Notes under the pieces: generated by a model
Told to the model about the DNA's origin: nothing
What the model saw: the letters and a program-made list of their open reading frames with translations, nothing else
The model's database searches: none
Assembly (NCBI GenBank): GCA_964030475.1
Contig: CAXIPT010000001.1
Coordinates: 5,987,107 to 6,051,106, forward strand
Reading direction: 5' to 3'
DNA length: 64,000 nt
Origin: Tethya wilhelma
Lineage: Eukaryota; Porifera; Demospongiae; Tethyida; Tethyidae
Translations under genes and position numbers: made by a program
Part shown: positions 53,479-64,000 of the stretch, piece after piece
Layout: each line of letters starts with the position of its first letter
Position numbering within the stretch: position 1 is the first letter of the stretch

Positions 53479-53920
53479 CTATATAATATAATTGTAGCTT
53501 TGAGGTTGTTGTGATACTGTAACATTGTGTACGCAGTGTGAATGAAATAATTGCAATTTCATGGAATATTATACATGCAAGAACTGGTTATGTATAAGGG
53601 TGCACATGTATGGTGAAAGGGAGTAAAGTAAGATAACAGTTCCATTTGGAGTCCACTACAATAAGAAACATTAATCAAGTTTACATTATTGACTATTGAG
53701 CAGTAGACCAATTCCATGCTAGTGCATACATGATTATATAGAGATATGACAATGGCACAGAATCCAATAATAAAATTATAACAACTGATACATCCTTATT
53801 TGGTTGAACCATGTATACTTCTTGTTCCATATGTATGCTCAATCGACATGAGAATAAGACACAAAATCTACAGTGAATGCATGATTGTGCATGGCTGTGT
53901 GGGTCAGAAGATTAACAAGA
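53479..53920. other. Intergenic spacer before receptor paralogue 1
   Basis: AT-rich, with no supported exon. It should contain the promoter of the receptor gene starting at 53921. Confidence 0.5.
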
Positions 53921-56436
53921 ATGGAGTGGAAATCCCTTATATTTTGCCTTGTGATGACTTCAATACTGGAGCAAACTGGTGCACAAGAAAGTGAGTGAGA
54001 TTATAGTAGATAGAATCTGAAAAATAGACAATGACCATGCATACAAATACATAGCAGTATACTGTGGAGCTACAGAGAGGATCATCTCTCTGGATACAAG
54101 TCTCACATCACCTAATTTGATTATTGGATCAGGACATTATAACGGTCTGGGATTGGAGATTCCAAATATACTCAACTTTGGTGTTTCTGGAGATGCAGTC
54201 TCCACATGGTGTACAAGCAGCGAACTGGATGCTAACCCCTTTGTGGGGATACAATTCACCAGCCCTGTCTACATAACTGGAATGATCTCCAGTGGGAGTA
54301 GAATTGATGTAGGATTCGACTATGAAACTCATCATGTAACCAATTTTACTCTGGAAAAAGATGGACCCAATGGAACACTTGAGTACTACAGCACAGAGGA
54401 GGAGAGCCCCAAGGTAATTACATTTTATAGGGAACTTTATTCAATATAATTATTGTATAGCACAAAAATTTGGCAGATTTTAACATCGACAGATTGGCAG
54501 TTTTGGTAAGGACTAGCAATATTAAGTTCCAGGAGTTTAGACTAATGGAGCCAGAAGCAATTGCTATCTGGTGGGGAGAGCACAAAAACAAGAAAAACAT
54601 AAGCTATGACAAACTCAACCGATCCTTACGCTATTACTATGACAAAGGTATCATCCGTAAGATTCCTGGAGAGCGTTATGTGTACTACTTCTGTGTCAAC
54701 CCTGAGTGCACATTGGCAGCTCAGATTGTCGACCAAAACTTACACCAATGCCACAAGCAGCTCAACAAGCTACTTCTGAATATCAGATAAAACATGGCTG
54801 TCCTCCTGCGTTGAAAAAGGGCCCCCTTTACATTGCTCAAAACCCTGTCTCTCTTACAATGTTGCGAGCTTCTGGATGCTTTATTCCAAACCTTAACATG
54901 CAGTTTCTTTCTACTGGATATTCTGGTCTGATCCGCCAAACACTCATTTTTGCCCAGCACATACGGAGTAGATGTATTGCTGCATGGCTACAGTCAAAAT
55001 AAAGTTATTCCTGCCAAATATTTTGTGCTATACGGAATTCACTGCTAGTAGAGCAATCACTAATTCTGTGAATAAATTTTTACCATTATGATAGTATACT
55101 TAAACATTTTATTTTTACTACATTATAAGGGTATACAATACAGTAACTTTACACAGAGGTGCACATGTAACAATTAAAGCAAAACTTCAGTATGCTGCAT
55201 GATTGTATGTATATCAACTTGTTGTAGTTCTTAGAATCACCAGAGCTAAACACTCTAATAAGGTTTGAGAAACCATTTGTCACACAAAGAATTCTTTTTC
55301 GACCTTTGAATTGGAACAACTCTGACTCCAGTGACTACATCTGCCTAGGGGTGGCCATTTTTGGGTGTTTACAAGAAGAAGGTGAACAAAAATTTTAACT
55401 ATGTTGTGATACATACCTATCAAGTTCTGACCTTCCAAAATCAATGCATTTATTATATAGCTACAATTATTGATGAATATTCAACAACACAACCAGACCA
55501 CACAACTACTGAGGAGCCTGTAGACCAACAAAGCACAGTTCTTCCCATTGGGCAAAACAGTACAGAACTTTCTACTACAAAAGGTATAATAATATCGTGC
55601 ACACCTTATACACAAAATCACTAACCTGATGTTGGGCCAGCAATAGAAAAAGGTTTGAACACTCCCATTTTCGATCTCATCCTAATAATAATAATAATAA
55701 TAATAATTTGTTGCTACCAATTATCCACATGTACAGAACCAGTGACAGAGAATGCTCAAACAGTTGCCATCATTGTCAAGGACCACCAGATGTTGGCCAT
55801 TAGTCTACCTATTGCTATCATAACCATAGTCATAGTGGTGATAGTTGTTTCAGTGGGGGTAGTCCTGTGCCTCTTAATGACAAAACATCGGAGTCATGCA
55901 AATAAGGAAATGGTCCATTATTACAATACAAACTCAACTTTAGCTTCAACCACTTCAACTACAGGACTATTGGAACAGGGGTATATATTCAATAATGGTC
56001 TATGGGTGTAAGTCATACTATACAATGGCCTATTCTATACTATACACACAGTGAGTTTTCAAGAGGTGGTACCATAAGAGTAGCTGAGAATGCTTTATAT
56101 GGAGAGCCTGACATAAAAAGGTATTTCAAAGGCTCAAAAATTTACACACAAGTTTGATGCTGTTAGTACATGAAACTGTGAGTACATGATATTGTTTACC
56201 CAATTACCAGGGTAGAAGAAGGAGAGGAAGAGAGCATCTCAGTTGGTCCAGACTATGAACCAGTCACAATACGAGATCGGAATGACAGCATGGTAGACAA
56301 CCAGCTCTACAATTCAGTTGCCATGGCGAGTGATATCCGTTTGGAAAGAAACAGCAGTTATCACTCAATTGAAATGACTAATGATAGGGATGACCCAACC
56401 TCACATGCTGATGCAAATTTGTACGAGGAGATGTAA
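53921..56436 (+). CDS. Discoidin-like receptor, paralogue 1 (full tyrosine tail)
   Basis: Seven exons (53921-53990, 54058-54413, 55228-55381, 55461-55583, 55737-55980, 56052-56120, 56211-56436) sum to 1242 nt (413 aa). The signal peptide is MEWKSLIFCLVMTSILEQTG. A discoidin (F5/8 type C)-like domain follows: CGATERIISLD, VSTWCTSSELD, FTSPVYITGMISSGS, HHVTNFTLEKDG, then RFRPL-type RILFRPLNW and the closing CLGVAIFGCL. A Thr/Pro stalk precedes one TM (LPIAIITIVIVVIVVSVGVV). The tail has DYEPV, QLYNSV, SSYHSI and NLYEEM, spaced 13-17 residues apart; these are candidate SH2-binding sites. Intron 2 is enlarged by an ETS-like insert. The discoidin fold usually binds glycans, lipids or proteins, but the ligand here is unknown. 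Confidence 0.85.
54461..55003 (+). pseudogene. ETS-domain retrocopy-like insert in intron 2
   Basis: An intronless stretch encodes most of an ETS winged-helix domain: EPEAIAIWWGEHKNKKN, SYDKLNRSLRYYYDKG, IIRKIPGERYVYYFC. The recognition helix LNRSLRYYYDKGI and the GERYVY strand resemble the PEA3/ETV subgroup. Helix 1 with the usual LWQFL is degenerate. The frame ends at 54790, but a second frame stays open from 54706 to 55002, so a frameshift is likely. An AATAAA signal lies at about 54999-55004. The equivalent intron in paralogue 2 is 225 bp, against 814 bp here, so the ETS segment accounts for the excess. It could be a decayed retrocopy or a still-used ETS exon. Confidence 0.75.
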
Positions 56437-57221
56437 AATTGTAGTTATACGACACGCATGAAGTTAGACTGTGTATGTATGTGTATACTTTGTACAGACT
56501 TAACGTATACTCTTAACGTATACTTGATGCATGGTGTATATCAGATTGTATTATAATAATCAATTACAAGAGAGGAAGAGATCTAGAGTGTCGAATTGCT
56601 GCACAAGCTAGCCTCCTGTATAATTCTATCTGAATAAATTTCATTGATCAATTTCAAATTCAAGTGAGGGATTTCCGAATAGTCAAAACACTGCAGGATC
56701 ACATAATTATAACATAGATAGGGAAATTTCCATTGATAATGAATTATTTCACAGGCTAAATTAATTTTCACCATTGCGGATAATTTGGTAAAGATCACAC
56801 TATCACCATACGAAGTACAATTCATTTCTCAGAAGCTAAAAGGCTTATAGTTCCTGAACTATAACAGGATTTTCAGTTCGAGCGATCACTTGAGCGGCCA
56901 GCATGCTAGCTAGCTATATATGCATGCCTGGCTAGATCAACATGGAAAGTATGAGATAACAACAGCCTATTATCGTTTTGTTCATTTTTGTCAGTTATAA
57001 AGATTTTGAAAATTTTGCAATCCAATTTACCCTACTAATTTTTTTTTTTTATAATTAGCTGCAGGAATATACACTACACTCACCAACAAAGACAGGCTGA
57101 CAATAATATCCCTATATTTGGTTAAACCACTATTATGATATAATACTATTATAAGAGTACAATGAACAATCGACTTGTGACACTAATTCTAAAGTGCATG
57201 CATCAGTGTAAGAAGAAAAAA
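56437..57221. other. Intergenic spacer before receptor paralogue 2
   Basis: AT-rich, with no supported coding exon. It contains the 3' UTR of paralogue 1 and presumably the promoter of paralogue 2. Confidence 0.5.
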
Positions 57222-59218
57222 ATGGAGTGGACAGCACTTATATTTTGCCTTCTAGTGACTTCAGTTGTGGGGGGAACTACTGCACTAGCTATAGAAAGTA
57301 AGGAGATTATATAGCAGACAAAGTCTGACAATAATTATTAATAGTACACAATGGTCTATAGTATGTCAACATGTAGCAGTTACAGCATACTGTGGAGCTA
57401 CTGAGAGGATCATCTCTCTGGACATAGTACAACTGATTACTGGATCAGGATACTATCATAGGGGATTTGAGGAAGTCAATATATTTAACTTTGGTTCTGG
57501 AGACTTCAATGCAGTCTCTACATGGTGTACAAGCAGCGAACTGGATGCTGACCCCTTTGTGGGGATACAATTCACCAGCCCTGTCTACATAACTGGAATG
57601 ATATCCAGTGGGAGTAGAATTGATGTAGGATTCCACCATGAAACTCATCATGTAACCAATTTTACTCTGGAAAAAGATGGACCCAATGGAACACTTGAGT
57701 ACTACAGCACAGAGGAGGAGAGCCCCAAGGTAATGCTACATTACACTCTTCTTTTATTCAAATTAATTAGAATAGACATATACACACTTGTGTAGCAGGA
57801 ATATTAATCAGCAATTTTCCTAAATATCATTTTACTATAATTATACTTTTCAGCATTAACATAAGTGTATTATTTTAGAGGTATAATAATTATATATACC
57901 TTTGTTATTGACTAATTAATTTTGATGACAACATGCACACTAATTTTGTTATAGTTCTTAGAATCACCAGAACTAAACACTCTAATAAGGTTTGAGAAAC
58001 CATTTATCACACAAAGAATTCGTTTCCGACCTTTGAATTGGTACAACTCTGACACAAGTGACTACATCTGCCTAGGGGTCGCCATTTTTGGATGTTTACA
58101 AGAAGAAGGTGAACAACAACTAGATGAAGCAATAAATACCTTAATTTACTCTTTTAAGTTCTGACCTTCCTAAGAAACATGCATTACCACAGCTACAGCT
58201 ACAATTATGGAATTTTCATCAACACAACCAGATCACACTACTACTGAGGAACCAGCAAACGAGTACGTCATGGGACTTACCATTGGACAAAAACTTTCTA
58301 CTGGGATCACAGGAGGTGAACAATAGTGTGTTGTACATATATAAAAGTATACATATTAGATTTGTATACTGCTTAATTTTTTGAGGTCCTAAACCTTTGC
58401 AGTTTTATAATATCCTATATGTCTATTAGCTGCAATAAAAATATGTGACCTCTAAAAATAAGTAGTATATGGCAAACTATTGATGACAAGGGACCAGCAA
58501 TAAAACGGGTCATTGACTTTCATGCATGATCTGATTTATACAATAATAATATTGTTAATACCAATACATATATACAGAACCAGTGACAGAGAATACTCAG
58601 ACAATTGTGGTTGTTGTCAAGGACTATCAGATATTGACCATTGGTCTGCCTATTGCTGTCCTAACCATACTCATAGTGGTGATTGTTGTTTCAGTCGGGG
58701 TATACGTAGTCATCAAGAAAAAAGATCGAAATCATACAGATAAGGATAGAGTTCATTATCATACTTCAATCAGTTCAACTGCAGAATTATAATTGGAACA
58801 AAGGTATTCAAGTGGGCTATATGCATTCATGTGTATTACTATTATTATGACCTATTTCTACAGTGAGTTTTCGCAAGATGGTGCCATAGGAGTAGCAGCT
58901 AATGAAAAGGAAAATGCAAACCATATTCACATAGAAAAAAATATCAGCTATCACTCTCGTGTAGAAGGAAATTGCAGTGACAGCACAGTGGACAATCAGC
59001 TCTACAATTCACTTACAACATCCACCGAGAATGCAGAGTACCCACAAAGAGAGTACTCAGTTGTTCGTAGGAGTGTACATGTTGAGCTAAATGGAGAACT
59101 AAATCATTTCCATATGCAAGGAAATCAGAGCTATAATTCAGTTGTCAGGACTAACAGAGAGCAACCTCCAAATTCACCGGCTGAAAGTAATTTAGCGGCA
59201 TATGAGGAGGTGGATTAA
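57222..59218 (+). CDS. Discoidin-like receptor, paralogue 2 (in-frame stop before the tail)
   Basis: Exons 57222-57297, 57386-57729, 57955-58108, 58193-58315 and 58578-58792 give 303 aa ending at TAA 58790-58792. The signal peptide starts MEWTALIFCLLVTSVVGGTT. The ectodomain is very close to paralogue 1 (CGATERIISLD, WCTSSELDADPF, HHVTNFTLEKDG, CLGVAIFGCL). The TM is LPIAVLTILIVVIVVSVGVY. The exon continues past the stop to a GT at 58804, and another exon (58864-59218) stays open for 118 codons in matching phase. Its motifs are QLYNSL, REYSVV, QSYNSVV and AYEEVD, and its start EFSQDGAIGVA matches EFSRGGTIRVA in paralogue 1. The gene either makes a tail-less form, carries a nonsense allele, or skips the stop by unseen splicing. 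Confidence 0.8.
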
Positions 59219-59236
59219 TTTATTAGAGTCAACAGC

Positions 59237-59265
59237 ACACACACACACACACACACAGACACACA

Positions 59266-59297
<32 letters not shown>

Positions 59298-59300
59298 TAC
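59237..59300. repeat. CA microsatellite
   Basis: Imperfect CA run directly downstream of receptor paralogue 2. Confidence 0.95.
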
Positions 59301-60628
59301 ATGCTGGTATTATTAATTTTGTGGATATAATTGAAGTATGCCAATCAAAATTTTGTCTTATAATATTATTACATTTTAATTTGCATCATGCATACATTTA
59401 GTTCAGCTAGGTTGATATACACAACCTACAGAACTACATGAAGTAAATAGACGATATAAATTTGGTATAGTATTATGTCAAAAACAATGCAAATTGTATA
59501 TAAATCAATTTCATACTATACACTGACTATAAAATAGAACAAACATAAACATGCATGCACTAGCTGTCACCGTTGTCTTGCCAGCACCTTATTACAGGCA
59601 ATGCATGGGGAACAGAATAGGACCATCTAGAAGTGAATATTGCCAGCATAATTGAATCATGTACATGTGCTTGGCACATCTTTCAGGGAAGTCACGTTAC
59701 TTTCTGCATAAATATTGTACCAGGGCATTGTTATCCTTTATAACAGATGAACTGAGCAATATTTGTGTGTGTGATGCAGAAATCACATGGTATACATATA
59801 ATACCGTAAACATGGAAATATTGGGGGTAATTTAATTTGGTGATTTTGGTATGGCAGCCTCGAACAAAATATTGGCGGTTTTAAATTTGGCGGTCATTGA
59901 CTGAATACTCACAGAATTATATGTATGATGAAATATTGGCGGTACATTAAATTTGGCAATTTCTGAGACGATCGGCAAATCACCAAATTTATAATGTACT
60001 GCCAATATTTCCATGTTTATGGTATAAGTGTACATGGAGCACTTAACGGCAGCTATTTAAGCCTAATGTTCAACAATATAATCTAGATCTCAATCCAGAT
60101 TGTGGTACTCCATTGTTTAGGTAGAATCTAAACACTTTGAGGTGAATTGACAGTGAAGAGAGTAGGGAGATCAAGTATTGTGGTAAACATAATAGAAAAC
60201 AAGCTCAATAGGTCATGCAGAGTGTCCACACTTAATACGGAAGACATGTACGCATGTTTGAAGAAACCTAACAAGGGTTACTGCTATAGTAGAAGGAACG
60301 CTATAAAATTTTAACTTCATGTGCATGCATGTAGTCATGTAGCTACATAAAATCAGGCCCTCCCTGTGCGCTTTGTATTGCTAAATGCGGGCAATAAGTA
60401 TAGCGGGGAAGACCTGGTTTACGCAAGCTAAAGTCAATGAACAATAGCTATTAAAATTATTTGTACACAAATTCCATAACATACAATAAGCCTGATACAA
60501 ATATAGAACTATGTACCTCATTGACATGCATGCAGTAGTAAGTACAAGAATCACGTCTTATATCAAGCAAGGCCAAATGCATAAAGAAATCTGTATAACA
60601 TCCAGCTAGTACCATATACAGATTAAAG
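59301..60628. other. Intergenic spacer before receptor paralogue 3
   Basis: AT-rich and without a supported exon. It contains the MITE-like element at 59801-60025. Confidence 0.55.
59801..60025. mobile_element. MITE-like element with about 24-bp terminal inverted repeats (225 bp)
   Basis: The left end ATACCGTAAACATGGAAATA and the reverse complement of the right end, ATACCATAAACATGGAAATA, differ at one base; the match continues into TTGG. Inside, ATATTGGCGGT and AAATTTGGC words recur in both orientations. There is no coding capacity. The target-site duplication is not clear (possibly TA). Confidence 0.8.
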
Positions 60629-62459
60629 ATGAAGAAATCACTACCTACAGTTGCCATTATAATTCTCTTGCTGGTAGTGACAGGAGTAATAGCACAAGAT
60701 GCTCAGCAACAAAAAGGTAAGCCAGTCAACAATTAAACGGCAATAAGGAGCTAGCTAGCTGAGATCCAAGAGACAGTAACATACTTATTGTGGGGTGCAT
60801 GTGGACTGGTCCATTGTGTGAGCATTTCATGCAGTATAGGTCCACTCCTATATATTCTAACCATACAATGGTATTATAGTAACCAGTAATACAGGCCAAA
60901 CACAATTGCAACTATTCCTATCTCTCCTCGTAGGATGTGGAAGCAATGAGAGACTCATTTCACTGAACAGCACTCTGACTCCTCCCAGTGAGATTAGTGC
61001 TTCAAATCATGAAGGAGACTTCATAGCAAGCATGGCTCTCAACTTTGGAACAAATGTTCGTACTTGGTGTACGAGTCCAATCTCAGGAATTGACCCAGAT
61101 CGCTATATCACCATCCACTTCTCAACCCCTGTGTTGATTACAGCCATCATGTCTAGTGGTACGGTTGAGGGTAGAAAGGATTTAAATGGAGGCATGATAA
61201 CCCACACACACTACGTAACCAACTTTACACTGGATTACTGGTTTATGGAAAATGACATGAAAACATACTCTACTGAAATTGAGAATCCAAAGGCAAGGAA
61301 AGAAATAGAATATTATTTATACATGGGCTATGCCAAGAATGCAGGCTATCATGCATATGCGACCATAAGAGATTTGTTGTATAATTCTTGATAAGATCTG
61401 GAAAATTCTGAGTCCGGATTCTAAATGTTTAGAATCTAAACACCCTGTCTAGGATCTAAACAAATGGTTGCAGTATTATAAGTGCATATCATTTGCATAT
61501 CTTAATTCACTTAGATTCTAAACCGGACTGAGAATTTTCCGGACCTTATTGATATGACCCATGCACTTTTCTCTTCCATCCTTTTCAGTATTTCACTCCT
61601 CCAAACTTGAATACGCACATCAAAATTGAAGAGCCATTTGTTGCTCAGAGTATTCGTCTAAATGTCATTGACTGGTGCACATTTATCTCCGGTCAACCGT
61701 GCACAAAAGAAGAGCTAGTTTGTCAGGGAGTTGCCATATTTGGATGCCTATATTCGGAAGGTACACTCATATTAGTCATCTCATTAGTTTCATGTAACAA
61801 TTGCTGGTTTCCTGTTTGTATTCAACAACATAAGTCTGTAAGATTAGATCAAGTTCACAATACATCGCTGATTTCTTGAAGTTCTATTTTCACACAGCTG
61901 TTGAACAATGCCCCACCAGTGAAGCACAACCAACCACACCTGCACAGACTACAAGTGAAGGCACCACCACAACCAGCATCATTGATGGCACTGACAGCAC
62001 TGAGTGTGTCTGTGATACTCAGGCTATTGGTCCCACTGGTGCTCTTGTGAAGCAGGGGCCATCGATATCACTGATCACCTGGTTACCAGCTCTTGTTGTC
62101 ACTATAGTCCTCATAGCAATAATACTAGCATCAATAGGAGGAGTGATTTTCTGTGTTGTTAGGAAGAAGAAGGGAGGGACATCTCGCCATTTGCAACATA
62201 GACCCAGTCAACGTAGACTTATGCTTGCACCTAGGTACTACAGACTACATAGTATGTTTGAATCTATAACTAATACTAACTATACCATAAAATTTCTATA
62301 CTACACAGCTTTTCCATTGATAGTCAGGATACTGATGGATGTGAAACCAATACCCAGACATCAAGGTAAGAAAAAGACTTCTAAATCAATTCTCACATCA
62401 TGGTAATCCTTCTCTCTTTCAGCATGCCAGAAAATAGAAGTGAAACAGAAAATCAATAG
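60629..62459 (+). CDS. Discoidin-like receptor, paralogue 3 (tail without tyrosine motifs)
   Basis: Six exons (60629-60716, 60934-61292, 61589-61760, 61898-62234, 62309-62365, 62423-62459) sum to 1050 nt (349 aa). The signal peptide MKKSLPTVAIIILLLVVTGV is followed by a discoidin-like domain (CGSNERLISLNS, VRTWCTSP, HFSTPVLITAIMSSG, HYVTNFTLDY, CQGVAIFGCL), diverged from paralogues 1 and 2. A Thr-rich stalk and one TM (LPALVVTIVLIAIILASIGG) come next. The tail is short (about 60 aa), basic then Ser/Thr/Gln-rich, and has no tyrosine. Intron 2 has a GC donor (CCAAAG|GCAAGG) and holds a MITE-like inverted repeat. The phases before the stalk and TM exons match the other paralogues. Confidence 0.8.
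61390..61550. mobile_element. MITE-like inverted repeat in intron 2 of receptor paralogue 3
   Basis: The left end ATAAGATCTGGAAAATTCTG...GTCCGG and the reverse complement of the right end, ATAAGGTCCGGAAAATTCTC...GTCCGG, match over about 28 bp. Internal GATTCTAAA/TTTAGAATC words also pair. The element is 161 bp and non-coding. Confidence 0.75.
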
Positions 62460-63360
62460 GTAGTCAAACGATTCCACTTTGGGAAGTTTGTTTAATTCAA
62501 GTCAGTGTCACGTAGAAAATTATAGCAGTCTAACAATTTTGTTTAAAAATAAACATGTATACAGATACCATAATTATCAGTTAATTATACACAGAGCCAG
62601 TGAAGGTGGACGGTCCAACTTTATGGTGTATGCATGCTTAATTAAAATTAGTGTGTGAGTATGGTATTGTTTACTTTGCAAAGAACTATAATCTATAATA
62701 TTATTGTTACAGTATATCCTGTGGACGCATACTACTAGTATCACCATTTATAGTTCACAGTATCTGTGAATGGTACCATACACTGTACTGATACTATTTA
62801 CAGCTTATCCAGCTGAACAATATCTTGTAAATACATTCACAAATTATAATACATTGATCAACTGTGTAGTATTAATTGATTAGCAATTTTCTCAAGACCT
62901 TTGTACTACCCGTGTACATGCATGTCCTTCACACTATAGGAGAGGACTAAAGAAATAATGGAACACAATGCCATGCACTGCTATCTAATATGCTCATATT
63001 AGTCAATGTGAAAGTACAAATTGTTTACCTTAAGGACAGGTGTAATATAATTATTTTTTGCATATATACTTAACTAAAATTTGGAGAATTGCAAAATATG
63101 AACCACACACACAAAGGGGAAAATGATCTAGTTTTACACTCACACAAACAAGATATCTAAGTCTGGTATATTGTCCCTTACACTAAGATTATGGGTGTCG
63201 ACATTGCTGGATGCTTATATGTATATATACAAAACACCTATTACCCTTAAATATTATGGCATCTTCTCATCTTTTGATCAGACTTGGGGTCATGCAGGCT
63301 AACTCTGCAGTTTAGGTGTAGTAGAAACTGCTCAATATCTGGAGAAAAATCCTTATCATA
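62460..63360. other. Spacer between receptor paralogue 3 and the right-edge gene
   Basis: AT-rich DNA with no exon I can support. It lies between convergent 3' ends. Confidence 0.55.
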
Positions 63361-63817
63361 TTAGCCAGGCTGTTGCCTTTTATCATGCTGTAGAGAGACA
63401 ACAACACGAACCTCAATGTTATTACAGATATCATAAAAACTTTTTAAAGAATCACAATTTTCAAAAATCGAGGGATGCTTTGAATCCTCCACAATCAAAA
63501 GACTATAATAAAGAAGCAGAGAAGCACCCTCTGGCTGATGTATATGAGTGGGCAGTGGTTTGATCCGATGCATGCAACAGAGGACATTAAGACTGGCATG
63601 GCATCAAAATTATTCCCTATCTGTTTACTGACTTACACATACTCATGAATGTGTTTACTGTCTCTATGGCAGTAAAACCTTTCTATACCAGTGGGTCTGT
63701 CAAATTTCCTCCCTGGTGGCACTTCTCTCTCCAATGGCCCATGCACTGGTTCCTGGTCACTTGTCCAGTCAATTGATAGTGATACTCCAATCACCTTGGA
63801 CAAGAAAGTGAGTGTGA
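63361..63817 (-). CDS. 3' end of an unidentified minus-strand gene (partial)
   Basis: Two exons, 63637-63817 and 63361-63592, join in phase across a 44-bp intron with a consensus GTAAGT donor and a CCAG acceptor. They encode about 137 residues ending QHDKRQQPG. The peptide is not low-complexity: REVPPGRKFDRPTGIERFYC, CHRDSKHIHEY and GASLLLYYSLLIVED look like a conserved globular protein. The acceptor at 63818-63819 implies more exons to the right, outside or near the window edge. I do not recognise the family. Confidence 0.55.
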
Positions 63818-64000
63818 CTGTTGGTCACGGCAAAGTCACTATATAGCTGATACAATTGGAAAAAAAAACTGGGAGCTTTCAGGATCTGTGAGCGCTTCAG
63901 TTAAAAAAATTGGTGAAAATAAGCGGTGTAGGAATGGGCAGTGCTGTAAAAAGCAATGAAACAAGGCAAGACTCAGAACTTCGGCACATGACTACTTCAT

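Noticed and set aside
54706..55002. 98-aa ORF overlapping the end of the ETS-like insert as a separate gene
   Set aside because: It is more simply the out-of-frame remainder of the ETS retrocopy.

Overview
The window is animal nuclear DNA: spliced genes with very short GT-AG introns (mostly 50-120 bp), AT-rich spacers, many CA microsatellites, one sized assembly gap (28133-28538) and gene families found only in animals and their close relatives. The compact layout together with metazoan families (forkhead, ETS, IDO, MEIG1, ZZEF1, discoidin-type receptors) suggests an early-branching animal, most likely a demosponge. That assignment is inference, since no species-specific marker was found.

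Positions 1-46000 hold conserved housekeeping or ciliary genes. From left to right: the last exon of an unknown gene, a forkhead factor, WBP11 (-), EXOC7 (+), tRNA-Phe(GAA), RPL10 (-), GTF2H1/TFIIH p62 (+), an indoleamine 2,3-dioxygenase (-), a large ZZEF1-type gene (+, 18 kb), an SDS22-like LRR gene (-), MEIG1 (+), an SLC29 nucleoside transporter (-) and a WDR64/WDR49-like EF-hand/WD40 gene (+). Strands alternate almost perfectly. Four head-to-head pairs have only about 90-210 bp between start codons, so they probably share bidirectional promoters. I rebuilt exon chains for nearly all of these genes; the coding sums are divisible by three and the lengths fit the families.

Two tandem duplications stand out. 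A 1473-bp unit, apparently identical in both copies, covers the WBP11 5' exons, the shared promoter and EXOC7 exon 1 (4540-7485). A unit of about 1.7 kb inside the ZZEF1-like gene duplicates its DOC/APC10-type domain exons (18216-21671).

Positions 46000-62460 look like an accessory cluster of single-pass membrane proteins on the + strand. Three paralogues (53921-56436, 57222-59218, 60629-62459) have a signal peptide, a discoidin (F5/8 type C)-like ectodomain, a Thr-rich stalk and one TM helix. Cytoplasmic tails rich in Yxx(I/V/L) motifs occur in the first, behind a nonsense codon in the second, and not at all in the third. Upstream, a 584-aa membrane protein (46116-51035) is followed by a second TM-plus-tyrosine-tail cassette (52525-53478) in compatible intron phase. 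The cluster is interrupted by an intronless antisense ORF (51445-52430) and an ETS-domain retrocopy-like insert (54461-55003). I read it as a candidate self/non-self or immune-type receptor array; this is a hypothesis. The right edge carries the 3' end of an unidentified minus-strand gene. Several MITE-like inverted repeats lie in introns and spacers.
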